Shown one piece after another: positions 16,171 to 24,501 of a stretch of DNA of 44,700 bases (its first letter is position 1; each line of letters opens with the position of its first letter). The stretch is from Gemmatimonadota bacterium (lineage in GTDB: Bacteria; Gemmatimonadota; Gemmatimonadetes; Gemmatimonadales; GWC2-71-9), in NCBI GenBank assembly GCA_003220855.1, contig QHTP01000038.1:1-44700 (forward strand). Reading direction: 5' to 3'. The position numbers and the translations under genes are program-made. Below the pieces are notes generated by a model that did no database searches, was not told where the DNA came from, and saw nothing but the letters and a program-made list of their open reading frames with translations.

Positions 16171-16301
16171 GCCGCCGCTGGGGCGATGAGGCGGGCTGGC
16201 TCGCCGGGCTCGCCTATGCCACCATGGTGCTGCCGCTCGCCTACGCCCGCGCGGCGATCTTCGACAGCACGCTCACCCTGTGCACGACCGCCGCCATCCT
16301 G
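16171..16301 (+). repeat. 131-bp direct repeat, copy A, in the GT39 pseudogene
   Basis: Matches 16770-16900 with about 10 mismatches by eye and no gap. It encodes RRRWGDEAGWLAGLAYAT through CTTAAIL. Confidence 0.85.
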
Positions 16302-16769
16302 ATCCCGCTGCTCGTGCTCGTGCCGCACGCGCTCGCGACCGGCGCGAGCGTGCGGCGTCTGTTCCCCTGGCGCGGCCTGGTCGCATTCGCCGCGATCGCC
16401 CTGCCCTGGTTCGTCGCCGTCTCGATGGCGCACCCCGACTTCCCGGGTTACGTCTTTTTGCGGGAGACGCTGGCGCGCTTCACGACCCGGAGCTTCCACC
16501 GCACCGCGCCGTGGTGGTACTACCTGCCGATCGTGCCAGTGGCCGCGTTTCCCTGGATCGTTCCAGCGCTCGCTCGCGTGCGACACTGGCGCGTCACCTG
16601 GGCCGCACGCCGCGACCCGGCCACCCACGAGCCGCTGCTCCTCGCCTGCTGGGTGATCGTGCCGCTGTTCTTCTTCACGCTCAACCAGTCGAAGCTGCCG
16701 CAGTACGTGCTGCCGCTCATGCCCGCATTCGCGCTCGCTGCGACGCGCAACCTGCTCGAGGGCGAGAAC

Positions 16770-16900
16770 GCCGCCGCTGGGGCGAGAACGCGGGCTGGCT
16801 CGCCGGGCTCGCCTATGCCACGACCGTGCTGCCTCTCGCCTACGCCCGCACGGCGATCTTCGACAGCACGCTCACCCTGTGCACCACCGCGGCCATCCTG
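16770..16900 (+). repeat. 131-bp direct repeat, copy B, in the GT39 pseudogene
   Basis: Second copy, offset by 599 bases from copy A, so it is in a different reading frame. Several differences change residues (ATM to ATT, DEA to ENA), so the copies are diverged and not identical. Confidence 0.85.
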
Positions 16901-17309
16901 GGAACGATAGAAGATCAGCCCGCCGCCGCCTGGGCCGCCATGGCGGTGGGCGCCCTCACCAAGGGACCCCTGCTCCGCGCCGGCGGTACCGGTGCCGTGC
17001 TCGGCGTTCTGGCCTACCCGCCGTCGCTCCCCTTCTATCTCGGTCGCCCCGTGGCGGTCGCGACTCCCACCGGCGCCGAGCTCACGAGCACCTACATCGC
17101 GGACAACGTGGAGCGGTTGCGTGACGCCCCGGGATCGCCGCTGCTCCCCGCGGGCTACTGGCGCGAGGCACTGGCCCGCTGCCCCGTCCCCACCGTGTTT
17201 CTCGCGGGCGCCGGCAACCGCGAGGTGCGGGAGACTCTCGGCGCCGCCCTGCCGTTGCTCGCCGCGGACAGCCACTACGCGGCGTACGGGCCGTGTCGCC
17301 CTGCCCAAG

Positions 17310-17345
17310 CTCCTCAACCTCCTCAACCTCCCAAACCTCTCCGAG
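17310..17345 (+). repeat. 9-bp tandem repeat before asnB
   Basis: CTCCTCAAC, CTCCTCAAC, CTCCCAAAC and a diverged CTCTCCGAG run from 17310 to 17345, 22 bases before the asnB start. The array falls in the 3' end of the GT39 pseudogene and is followed by the purine-rich stretch GGGGAGGGGGCGGG that could serve as the asnB ribosome-binding site. Confidence 0.65.
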
Positions 17346-17367
17346 GCCGGGGAGGGGGCGGGCGGTA

Positions 17368-19098
17368 ATGTGCGGCATCTTCGGCGCCGTCTCGCTCTCC
17401 GGCGCCCCGCTCAAGCATCCCGGCTGCCTCGGCGCGATGGCCGCAGCGCTCGCGCACCGCGGGCCCGACGGCGAGCGGATCGTGGGGCACGAGCGCGCCC
17501 GCCTGGGCGCCCGCCGCCTCGCCATCATGGACCTGACGACCGGCGACCAGCCGTTCCAGAGTCCCGACCACACGATCTGGATGATCTGCAACGGCGAGAT
17601 CTACAACGCCCCGGCGCTGCGCAACGAAGGCACGCGCGCGGGCTATCCGTTCCGCTCGTCGGGCGACATCGAGACGATCGTGCCGCTATACCAACGGCTC
17701 GGCCTGGACGCGGTGGCGCGGCTCGAGGGGATGTTCGGACTCGCCCTGTGGGACGACGGGCGCGGGCGCCTGATCCTCGCGCGGGACCGCGCCGGCGAGA
17801 AGCCGCTGTTCTGGACGGAGGTGGCGGGCGAGGTGCGGTTTGCCTCCGAGGTGCAGGCGCTGCTCGTCTATCCCGACCAGCCGCGCCGCGTGAGCCCGCG
17901 CGCCGCCGCCCTGTATGCCGCCCTCGGCTACGTCCCCGCGCCGCTCACGATGCTCACGGGGATCTCCAAGCTCCCGCCGGCGCACCTGCTCGTCGTCGAC
18001 CGGAGCGGCGTCACGCTGCGCCGCTATTGGGATCCCGCCGCCGCGGCCGCCGCTCCGCCACGGCTCGATGGTCCCGCCGCGTTGCGCGACGTGCTGCTCG
18101 CGTCCGTGGAGCGTGAGCTCATGTCCGACGTGCCTGTCGGCGTATTCACGAGCGGCGGGCTCGATTCCTCGCTGCTCGCGGCGGCGGCGGCCCGCGTCAT
18201 GGCGGGCGAGCGTATCCACACCTATTCCGTGCAATTCGCCGAGCCCGGTTATGACGAAAGCGGCTACGCGGAAACGGTGACCCATTCGATCCGCACTATC
18301 CACCATGTCGTCACTGCGGACGGCCCCGCGCTCGCGCGCGCGTTCGACGTCGTCACGCGGTCGCTGGCCGAGCCGATGGGCGATCCCGCCATCCTGCCCA
18401 CCTTCCTCCTGGCCGAGGCGGCCCGCGAACATGTCAAGGTCGTGCTCTCGGGTGAGGGCGCGGATGAGCTGTTCGGCGGCTACCCCACGTACCTGGGACA
18501 CAAAGCAGCCGGGCTGTACCGGAGAATCCCCGGCCGGGCGGCGCTCGCCTGGATCGTGAATCAGCTCCCCACCTCGACGGGGAAGGTCACGATCGAATTC
18601 CTGCTGAAGGAGCTGGTGGCGGCGGCCGAGCTGCCGCCGCTCGAGCGGCATCTCACCTGGTTCGGCGCACTGGGGCCGGACGCGCGCACGGTCGCGTGGG
18701 GGAACGATCTGCTGGACGGGTTCCCCGGCGAGCCGTCGTTGAACCGTCTGCTCGCGGTGATGGAGCTGGCGCTGCCGCTGCCGGCGGCGCTCAAGGTGCG
18801 CGGCTTCACCACCAAGGCGATATTAAAGGAAGCGGCGCGGGGGCTGGTGCCGGGCGACGTGATCCGCCGCCGCAAGCGCGGCCTGTCGGTGCCGGTGGCG
18901 CGGTGGCTCAACACCGGTCTGGCGGCGCTCGCCGAGCGTCACCTCACGGCGCCCCGGCTGTTCCCGGGCGCGCCCACGGCGCGGCTGCTGGCCGAGCACC
19001 GGTCTGGTAAGCGGAACCACGCCCGCAGACTGTGGCCCCTGCTCATGGCGGAGCTGTGGGCGGAGCGCTGGCAGGTGGACACTGAGCCGGAACGATGA
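17368..19098 (+). CDS. asnB: asparagine synthase (glutamine-hydrolysing)
   Basis: A 576-residue two-domain enzyme that makes asparagine from aspartate, ATP and glutamine. The N-terminal glutaminase domain starts MCGIFGAV with the nucleophile Cys2 and has HRGPDGE and NGEIYN. The C-terminal synthetase domain has the PP-loop TSGGLDSS (262-268) and the GEGADELFGGY segment. The Cys2 requirement fixes the start at 17368, which overlaps the stop of the GT39 pseudogene (TAATG). In this context it could alternatively amidate a cell-surface precursor, as some AsnB-like enzymes do. The stop overlaps the next start (ATGA), opening the long run of coupled genes to 28401. Confidence 0.93.
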   Translation: MCGIFGAVSLSGAPLKHPGCLGAMAAALAHRGPDGERIVGHERARLGARRLAIMDLTTGDQPFQSPDHTIWMICNGEIYNAPALRNEGTRAGYPFRSSGDIETIVPLYQRLGLDAVARLEGMFGLALWDDGRGRLILARDRAGEKPLFWTEVAGEVRFASEVQALLVYPDQPRRVSPRAAALYAALGYVPAPLTMLTGISKLPPAHLLVVDRSGVTLRRYWDPAAAAAAPPRLDGPAALRDVLLASVERELMSDVPVGVFTSGGLDSSLLAAAAARVMAGERIHTYSVQFAEPGYDESGYAETVTHSIRTIHHVVTADGPALARAFDVVTRSLAEPMGDPAILPTFLLAEAAREHVKVVLSGEGADELFGGYPTYLGHKAAGLYRRIPGRAALAWIVNQLPTSTGKVTIEFLLKELVAAAELPPLERHLTWFGALGPDARTVAWGNDLLDGFPGEPSLNRLLAVMELALPLPAALKVRGFTTKAILKEAARGLVPGDVIRRRKRGLSVPVARWLNTGLAALAERHLTAPRLFPGAPTARLLAEHRSGKRNHARRLWPLLMAELWAERWQVDTEPER

Positions 19099-19685
19099 CC
19101 CGCGAAGAAGCGCTGGACCTGATGCACGAGCATACCAAATCCGCCTCGTTGCGCCAGCACATGCGGGCCGTCGAGGCGGCGATGCGTGCCTACGCCCGGA
19201 AGCACGGCGAGGACCCCGAGACGTGGGGGGTCGTGGGGCTGCTGCACGACTTCGATTACGAGCAATTCCCCAACCCCGAGCATTCGCCCACCCAGGGCCA
19301 TCCGTCGTGGGGCGTGCGCCTGCTGCGCGAGAAGGGTATGCCTGACGCGTTGTGCCGCGCGATCCTCGGGCATGGGACCTACACCGGCGTGCCGCGCGAT
19401 ACGCCGCTCGCGAAGACGCTGTTCGCGGTGGACGAGCTGTGCGGGTTCCTGGTGGCGTGCGCGCTGGTACGGCCCTCCCGGAGCTTCGCGGACCTCGAGG
19501 TGTCGTCGGTGAAGAAAAAGCTCAAGGACAAGGCGTTCGCGAAGGGCGTGAACCGCGACGAAGTGCGCCAGGGAGCGGAGGAGCTGGGAGTGCCGCTGGA
19601 CGAGCACATCGCCTTCGTCATCCAGGCGCTCCGTCCGGTGGAGGGCGCGCTCGGCATGGGCGCATCGACCGCGCCGGTGGGGTGA
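19095..19685 (+). CDS. HD/HDIG-domain protein
   Basis: A 196-residue cytoplasmic protein of the HD superfamily. The ligand pattern is visible: His in LRQHMRAVEAAM, the HD pair in GVVGLLHDFDYEQFP, and an Asp in FAVDELCGFLVA. Short stand-alone HD proteins of this kind (about 190 residues) are predicted metal-dependent phosphohydrolases; the substrate is unknown. It is coupled to asnB upstream (ATGA) and to the phospholipase D-like gene downstream (GTGA). Confidence 0.88.
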   Translation: MTREEALDLMHEHTKSASLRQHMRAVEAAMRAYARKHGEDPETWGVVGLLHDFDYEQFPNPEHSPTQGHPSWGVRLLREKGMPDALCRAILGHGTYTGVPRDTPLAKTLFAVDELCGFLVACALVRPSRSFADLEVSSVKKKLKDKAFAKGVNRDEVRQGAEELGVPLDEHIAFVIQALRPVEGALGMGASTAPVG

Positions 19686-21118
19686 GCGCCTCACCCAGGG
19701 TGGCGGCGGCCGAGAATCGGGTCGCGCCCGCGCCGCCGAACGAGCTGAGCCGGGCGATCGACCGGGCGGCCGGTGCGCGGCCGATCGGCGGGAACCGTCT
19801 GGAGCATTACCCCGACAGCCCGCGTGCGCTCGATGCCATGGTCGCCGCGATCGCCGCGGCACGCGCTACGATCCACTTCGAGAATTACATCATCCGCGAC
19901 GACGCGACGGGCCGGCGCTTCGCGGAAGCGCTCGCCGAACGGGCGCGCGCGGGCGTACGGGTGCGCGTGCTGTATGACGCGCTCGGCTCGCTCGGCACGT
20001 CGCGTCGCTTCTGGCGCGGGCTGCGGCAGGCGGGCGTCGAGGTGCGGGCGTTCCATCCCCTGCTCGCGCCGCGCCCCTTCGAGCTGCCGCAACGCGACCA
20101 CCGCAAGTTGCTCGCCACCGACGGTGGGTGGGCCATGATCGGCGGTCTGTGCATCGGCGACGAGTGGGCGGGGGACCCCTCCCGCGGACGCCGGCCGTGG
20201 CGTGACACCATGGTGGCCGTCTCCGGACCGGCGGCCGCGGCGCTGGACGGCGCCTTCGCCCGCATCTGGACCCGCGCCGGGCCGGCGCTCCCGGCCGAAG
20301 AGCTCGCGTCCGATCCGGCGCCGTGCGGCAGCTCCATCGTGCGCGTGGTGGAGGGCATGCCCGGCCGGGCCCGCGTGTATCGCACCGTGGAGCTGCTCGC
20401 CGCGAGCGCCGCCGAGCGGTTGTGGATCACCGACGCTTACCTGATCGCCCCCGCGCCACTGTACGCCAGCCTGATCGACGCGGCGCGGAGCGGCGTGGAC
20501 GTGCGGCTGCTCGTGCCCGGGGCGAGCGACCTCCCCATCCTCCGCAATTTCACGCGGGTCGGCTATCGCGACTTGCTGCGCGCCGGCGTGCGCGTGTTCG
20601 AGTACGGGGGTCCGATGATCCACGCGAAGACCATGCTCGTGGATCGCCGCTGGGCCCGCGTCGGCTCGAGTAACCTGAACGTGTCGAGCCTGCTCACGAA
20701 CTACGAGCTCGACCTCGCGGCCGAGTGCGAGGCGCTGACGGGCGAGCTGGCCAACCAGTTCCGGCGCGATCTCGCCTCCAGCCGCGAAATCGTGCTGCAG
20801 GCCCGCCGGCGGTTGCTGCCGCCCCGGCTGGTGGACGCGCCGGCGGCGCAGAGCGAGCCCGCCGGAGACCTGCCGCACAAGCGCTCGGGGTACGAGCTCG
20901 GCGCGGTCGCGGTGGTGGCGTTGCGCCGCGTGGCGGGCGGGTTGCGTCGCGCCATCGCCTCGACCGCCGCGCTCGCCTGCGCCGGCGTCGGGATCCTGTT
21001 GGCCGCCTTCCCCCGTGTCATGTCCGGCGTGCTCGCGGCGGGAGCGTTCGCCCTGGCACTGGTGTTCGGGTGGTACGCCTTCGAGCGGCGCCGTGCCCGG
21101 GACGCGGACGATGGCTGA
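19682..21118 (+). CDS. phospholipase D/cardiolipin synthase-like protein with C-terminal membrane helices
   Basis: A 478-residue protein with two HxK motifs of the PLD superfamily: RDHRKLLATDG followed by MIGGLCIGDEW, and MIHAKTMLVD followed by VGSSNLNVSS. Each supplies one half of the active site for phosphatidyl transfer. Cardiolipin synthases usually have N-terminal helices. Here the N-terminus is soluble, and two hydrophobic helices lie at the C-terminus (about 420-465, ASTAALACAGVGILLAA and SGVLAAGAFALALVFGWYAF). Cardiolipin or related phospholipid synthesis is the likely role. The GTG at 19682 overlaps the HD stop, and the stop lies 8 bases inside the sigma factor gene. Confidence 0.88.
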   Translation: MSASPRVAAAENRVAPAPPNELSRAIDRAAGARPIGGNRLEHYPDSPRALDAMVAAIAAARATIHFENYIIRDDATGRRFAEALAERARAGVRVRVLYDALGSLGTSRRFWRGLRQAGVEVRAFHPLLAPRPFELPQRDHRKLLATDGGWAMIGGLCIGDEWAGDPSRGRRPWRDTMVAVSGPAAAALDGAFARIWTRAGPALPAEELASDPAPCGSSIVRVVEGMPGRARVYRTVELLAASAAERLWITDAYLIAPAPLYASLIDAARSGVDVRLLVPGASDLPILRNFTRVGYRDLLRAGVRVFEYGGPMIHAKTMLVDRRWARVGSSNLNVSSLLTNYELDLAAECEALTGELANQFRRDLASSREIVLQARRRLLPPRLVDAPAAQSEPAGDLPHKRSGYELGAVAVVALRRVAGGLRRAIASTAALACAGVGILLAAFPRVMSGVLAAGAFALALVFGWYAFERRRARDADDG

Positions 21119-21695
21119 TCCCCAACCCCCCCAGCGGGCTGCGCGTATAGCTCAACAGGACGAGGCGGACCTAGTGACCCGGGCGGCCGCGGGGGACCGC
21201 GCGGCCTTTGGCGTGCTCGTCGAGCGCTACGCCGGCGTGGCGCGCCGCGTGGCCCGGGCGGTGCTCGGGAACCCCGAGGACGCGGATGACGCCGCTCAGG
21301 ACGCCATGCTGTCGGCGCTCGTGAAGCTCGACCAGTACGACCCGCGGCGTCCGTTCGGTCCCTGGCTGCTGCGCATCGTCTCCAACGCCGCGACCGATCG
21401 CCGCCGCCGTCGCACGGTGCGGCGCGTCGAGCCGCTCGACCCGGGGCTCGCGGCCGGCGGCCCCCGGCCCGACACGGCGGCCGAGCAGCGGGCGCTGGGC
21501 GAGCGGCTGCGGCAGGCGCTGGCCGAGCTGCCCGAGCGGCGGCGCGTCGCGGTCGTGCTGTTCGACGTGGAAGGCTACTCGCACGCGGAGATCGCAGCGG
21601 TGCTCGGTATCCCGGAGGGGACCGTGCGATCGGAGGTGTTTCACGCGCGGCGTCGGCTGCGCGCGTTGCTCGTGGACTGGAAGGAGGAGGCATGA
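21111..21695 (+). CDS. ECF-family RNA polymerase sigma factor
   Basis: A 194-residue sigma factor with regions 2 and 4 only. Region 2 is seen as AAFGVLVERYAGVARRVARAVLG, EDADDAAQDAML and PFGPWLLRIVSNAATDRRRRR. Region 4 is seen as LPERRRVAVVLFDVEGYSHAEIAAVLGIPEGTVRSEVFHARRRLR with a helix-turn-helix. The start ATG at 21111 overlaps the end of the PLD gene by 8 bases. The next gene overlaps by ATGA and encodes a small membrane protein that is probably its anti-sigma factor. Position at the head of the efflux genes suggests it controls them. Confidence 0.93.
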   Translation: MADPQPPQRAARIAQQDEADLVTRAAAGDRAAFGVLVERYAGVARRVARAVLGNPEDADDAAQDAMLSALVKLDQYDPRRPFGPWLLRIVSNAATDRRRRRTVRRVEPLDPGLAAGGPRPDTAAEQRALGERLRQALAELPERRRVAVVLFDVEGYSHAEIAAVLGIPEGTVRSEVFHARRRLRALLVDWKEEA

Positions 21696-22024
21696 AAGAA
21701 GCGATGCCGTTCGATCACCGACCCGACACGGCGCTCGGGGACGCGCTGCGACGGGCGCTGGACCCGGGTGACGCAGCCCCGTTCGTCGCGCGCGTGCTGG
21801 CGCGCGCCAGTGAGGTGCGTGTCGCCTCGTGGGATGCCGTGCTGGCCCGTTGGGCACGCGCCGGCGTTGCCGCCGCCGTGTTCGTGGCGCTCGCCGCCGG
21901 CTACCTGGTGGGCCGCGCCACCGCGGCGCCCGCCGCGCGGCCGTCGGTGTACGACGCGTTGATGGCGCCCCCGGCGCACCCTGGAGAGGTCGAGATCGTG
22001 CTCGCCTCCGTCATCGGCAATTAG
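21692..22024 (+). CDS. probable anti-sigma factor, small membrane protein
   Basis: A 110-residue protein with a soluble N-terminal half, one transmembrane helix (about 56-76, AGVAAAVFVALAAGYLVG) and a short outside tail (YDALMAPPAHPGEVEIVL). It has no recognisable zinc-finger or RsbW-type domain. The call rests on position: it overlaps the ECF sigma gene (ATGA) and precedes a periplasmic CpxP/Spy-like protein by 13 bases, the usual place and size of a membrane-bound anti-sigma factor. It could also be an unrelated membrane peptide. Confidence 0.6.
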   Translation: MKEAMPFDHRPDTALGDALRRALDPGDAAPFVARVLARASEVRVASWDAVLARWARAGVAAAVFVALAAGYLVGRATAAPAARPSVYDALMAPPAHPGEVEIVLASVIGN

Positions 22025-22037
22025 AGGAAGGGCCGCC

Positions 22038-22445
22038 ATGTTGAACCGTTCAATCACAAGGGCTGTGGCGCTCCTGGCCGCGACGTTCGGGGCCGGAGTC
22101 GCCGTCGGCGTCGGCGGCCGGGCGCTGTGGGTCCGCTACGCGTCCGCCGCCGCGCCCGAGCGGGCGCACGGCGTCGAGCGTCTCATGGCCGAGCTGAACG
22201 GCGAGCTGCGGCTCACGCCCCCGCAGCGCGACTCGGTGCACGCCATCCTGCAGCGCCACTACGCGCGCATGAGCGAGGCGTGGGAAATGGTGCGCCCCCG
22301 GTTCGACACGCTGCGCGCCGCCATGGATTCCGAGGTCTCGCGCCGGCTCACCCCCGGGCAGCAGGCCACCTACCGCGACCTTGTCGCCCGGCATCGGCAT
22401 CAGAGAGAACGGGCCAAGAGCGATTCGGGCGGACCAAAGAAATGA
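22038..22445 (+). CDS. Spy/CpxP/ZraP-like periplasmic protein
   Basis: A 135-residue protein with one N-terminal hydrophobic segment (about 9-33, signal or anchor). The rest is helical and charged: LNGELRLTPPQRDSVHAILQRHY, then MVRPRFDTLRAAMDSEVSRRLTPGQQATYRDL. The two L-T-P-x-Q segments match the LTxxQ pattern of the CpxP/Spy superfamily, whose members are periplasmic chaperones or stress and metal sensors. It has a GAGGAAGG ribosome-binding site and overlaps the tolC start by ATGA. With the sigma/anti-sigma pair upstream it could act as the periplasmic sensor or chaperone of the module. Confidence 0.82.
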   Translation: MLNRSITRAVALLAATFGAGVAVGVGGRALWVRYASAAAPERAHGVERLMAELNGELRLTPPQRDSVHAILQRHYARMSEAWEMVRPRFDTLRAAMDSEVSRRLTPGQQATYRDLVARHRHQRERAKSDSGGPKK

Positions 22446-23761
22446 CGCGCGTGCGGCGGGGCATCGTTGCGGGAATCTTCTCGGCGGCCGTCGCGACGGG
22501 GCTTGCTGGGCAGCAAGCGCCCGTCGTGCCGCAAGCCGCGCTCCAGATCACCCTCCAGGAAGCCGTGCGGCGGGCGCTCGACGTCCAGCCCGCGATGGTC
22601 CAGGCGCGCGGCGATCAGCGCAACGCGGGCGCGAGCGGGCGTAGCGCCTGGGGAGCGTTCCTGCCGACGGTGAACACCAGCGCTTCGGCGACGCGCAGCA
22701 ACCAGGCGCGCTTCGATCCGAACAGCAGCACCCAGGCGCTTCAGCCCGGGTACTCGTACGCAGGGGGTTTATCCGCGAGCCTCATCCTGTTCGACGGATT
22801 CAGCCGATTCGCCAATCTGCGCGTCGCGTCCGCCACGCAGGACGCTGCCGCCGCCGGGTTCGTAAACCAGCGCTTCCAGGTGACCGCAACGACTGCTCAA
22901 GTCTTCTTTACTGCCCTTGCGAATGAGGAACTGGTGCGCGTCGCTCAAGCTCAGGTGGAGCGTGCCAAGGCGGAGTTGCAGACAGCCGTGAACAAGTTCC
23001 AGGCTGGGGCCGCCACACGCTCGGACACGCTGACGTCCACCGTCGACCTCGGCAACGCACTGCTCGCCCTGCTCCAGGGACAGGCCAATCTCGCCACGGC
23101 CCAGGCCAATCTCGGACGTCAGGTCGGCGTGGACCAGCTCGTACGCGCTGTGCCGGACTCGGCGTTTCCACCGCTCCCGGACACGACCACGCTGCGCCCC
23201 TCGGTGCTCCAGACTGCGCCCCTCGTCAGGCAAGCCGAAGCCCAGGCGAGCGCCGCAGGTGCCCAGGTGTGGAGTACCCGATCGCAATACTGGCCGTCCG
23301 TGATCCTGTCCTACAACAACAACCGCACCGGCACCGGCTCCCCCCAGCTGCCGTTCTTCAATGGCTACCTGGAGACCTTCACGTGGCGGTTCGGTCTGTC
23401 GTGGACCCTCTTCAACGGCTTCGGGCGTGAGCAGGCCCAGGTCTCCGCGAGCGTTCTGCATGACGTCGCCCTGGCCCAGGCGGCGGACGCGCGCCGGCAA
23501 GTGAATGCCCAGTACACCCAGCAGCTCGCCGCTCTGTTCACTTCCTGGGCCCAGATCGCCATCGCCGGCGCGGACGTCGCCGCCGCCACCGAAGCCGTCC
23601 GCGTCCAGCAGGAGCGCTACCGCCTCGGCGCGGGCACGCTGCTCGACCTGCTCACGGCCCAGGCCAACCTCACGCAGGCGCAGGTCAGCCAGGTACAGAG
23701 CCGCTACAACTATCTGATCGCCCGCGCGCAGCTCGAGGCGATCGTGGGGCACGCGCTATGA
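22442..23761 (+). CDS. TolC-family outer membrane efflux protein
   Basis: A 439-residue protein with a signal peptide (about 1-22, GIVAGIFSAAVATGLAGQ). It has two outer membrane efflux protein repeats. The first contains LQEAVRRALDVQPAM, and the second contains SQYWPSVILSYNNN, FGLSWTLFNGFGREQ and the long helices RYRLGAGTLLDLLTAQANLTQAQ. Long Ala/Gln/Leu-rich coiled helices form the periplasmic tunnel. As a trimer it would be the exit duct for the ABC-type pump encoded downstream. It overlaps both neighbours by ATGA. Confidence 0.93.
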   Translation: MTRVRRGIVAGIFSAAVATGLAGQQAPVVPQAALQITLQEAVRRALDVQPAMVQARGDQRNAGASGRSAWGAFLPTVNTSASATRSNQARFDPNSSTQALQPGYSYAGGLSASLILFDGFSRFANLRVASATQDAAAAGFVNQRFQVTATTAQVFFTALANEELVRVAQAQVERAKAELQTAVNKFQAGAATRSDTLTSTVDLGNALLALLQGQANLATAQANLGRQVGVDQLVRAVPDSAFPPLPDTTTLRPSVLQTAPLVRQAEAQASAAGAQVWSTRSQYWPSVILSYNNNRTGTGSPQLPFFNGYLETFTWRFGLSWTLFNGFGREQAQVSASVLHDVALAQAADARRQVNAQYTQQLAALFTSWAQIAIAGADVAAATEAVRVQQERYRLGAGTLLDLLTAQANLTQAQVSQVQSRYNYLIARAQLEAIVGHAL

Positions 23762-24501
23762 CGAGCGTCGAGTTGACCACGTTCCGCACCGGCGACACGC
23801 CGCTGCCCGACGTCGTGATCCTCACCCACAAGCTGACGCGCGACTACGACATGGGGGGCGAGGTGGTGCGCGCGCTGCGCGGCGTGAACATCCAGATCAA
23901 GCGCAACGAGTTCGTGGCCGTCATGGGCCCGTCGGGCTCCGGAAAGTCCACGCTCATGAACCTGATCGGCTGCCTCGACACGCCGACGGCGGGAGAATAC
24001 TGGCTCAACAGCCAGAAGGTGAGCGATTTGTCGGACGATGAATTGGCCCGGATCCGTAACAAGGAGATCGGGTTCGTGTTCCAGACGTTCAACCTGCTCC
24101 CCCGGGCAAGCGCCCTCCACAACGTGGAGTTGCCGCTGATCTACGCGGGGATGCCCGCGCGCGCGCGGCGCGAAAAGGCCGCGCAGGCGCTGGAGCACGT
24201 CGGCCTCGGCGACCGCATGGAGCACCGCCCCAACGAGCTGTCGGGGGGTCAGCGCCAGCGCGTCGCGATCGCCCGCGCCCTCGTGAACGACCCGTCGATC
24301 CTGCTCGCCGACGAGCCCACGGGCAATCTCGACTCGGCCACCGGCGAGGAGATCATGAAGTTGTTCGAGCAGCTGCACGACACCGGCCAGACCATCGTAC
24401 TGGTGACGCACGAGTCAGACATCGCCGCGCACGCGCTCCGCCAGATCCACCTGCGCGACGGCCTCATCGCGCGCGACGAGAAAATGGAGCGGGTGACGTG
24501 A
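23758..24501 (+). CDS. ABC transporter ATP-binding protein, MacB/LolD type
   Basis: A 247-residue ATPase with Walker A GPSGSGKST, Q-loop FVFQTFNLLPR, signature LSGGQRQR, Walker B ILLADEPTGNLD and VTHESD. DEPTGNLDSATGEEIM and NLIGCLDTPTAGEY are characteristic of the MacB/LolD/FtsE branch that energises mechanotransmission-type exporters. In the classical MacB protein this domain is fused to the permease; here it is a separate gene with two adaptor genes in between. The stop overlaps the first adaptor (GTGA). Confidence 0.94.
   Translation: MTSVELTTFRTGDTPLPDVVILTHKLTRDYDMGGEVVRALRGVNIQIKRNEFVAVMGPSGSGKSTLMNLIGCLDTPTAGEYWLNSQKVSDLSDDELARIRNKEIGFVFQTFNLLPRASALHNVELPLIYAGMPARARREKAAQALEHVGLGDRMEHRPNELSGGQRQRVAIARALVNDPSILLADEPTGNLDSATGEEIMKLFEQLHDTGQTIVLVTHESDIAAHALRQIHLRDGLIARDEKMERVT

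Larger units (their letters stand above)
15822..17368 (+). pseudogene. GT39/ArnT-like glycosyltransferase, scrambled
   Basis: This is the region of one membrane glycosyltransferase that would move a sugar from a lipid-phosphate donor. Frame 1 (to about 16770) has the catalytic DPDEGRNAEVARE motif, LPYLDKPIVYF, then jumps from LTLCTTAAIL to IPLLVLVPHALATG and continues to NQSKLPQYVLPLMPAFALAATRNL. Frame 2 (about 16771-17368) repeats WLAGLAYATTVLPLAYARTAIFDSTLTLCTTAAIL, adds the missing AAAWAAMAVGALTKGP segment and ends with the family C-terminal domain (LPFYLGRPVAVATPTG to YAAYGPC). The order is block 1, block 3, end of block 1 again, block 2, block 4. No ATG, GTG or TTG precedes residue DPDEG; a CTG at 15822 overlaps the previous stop. 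The 599-base offset of the repeats breaks the frame. Confidence 0.8.
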
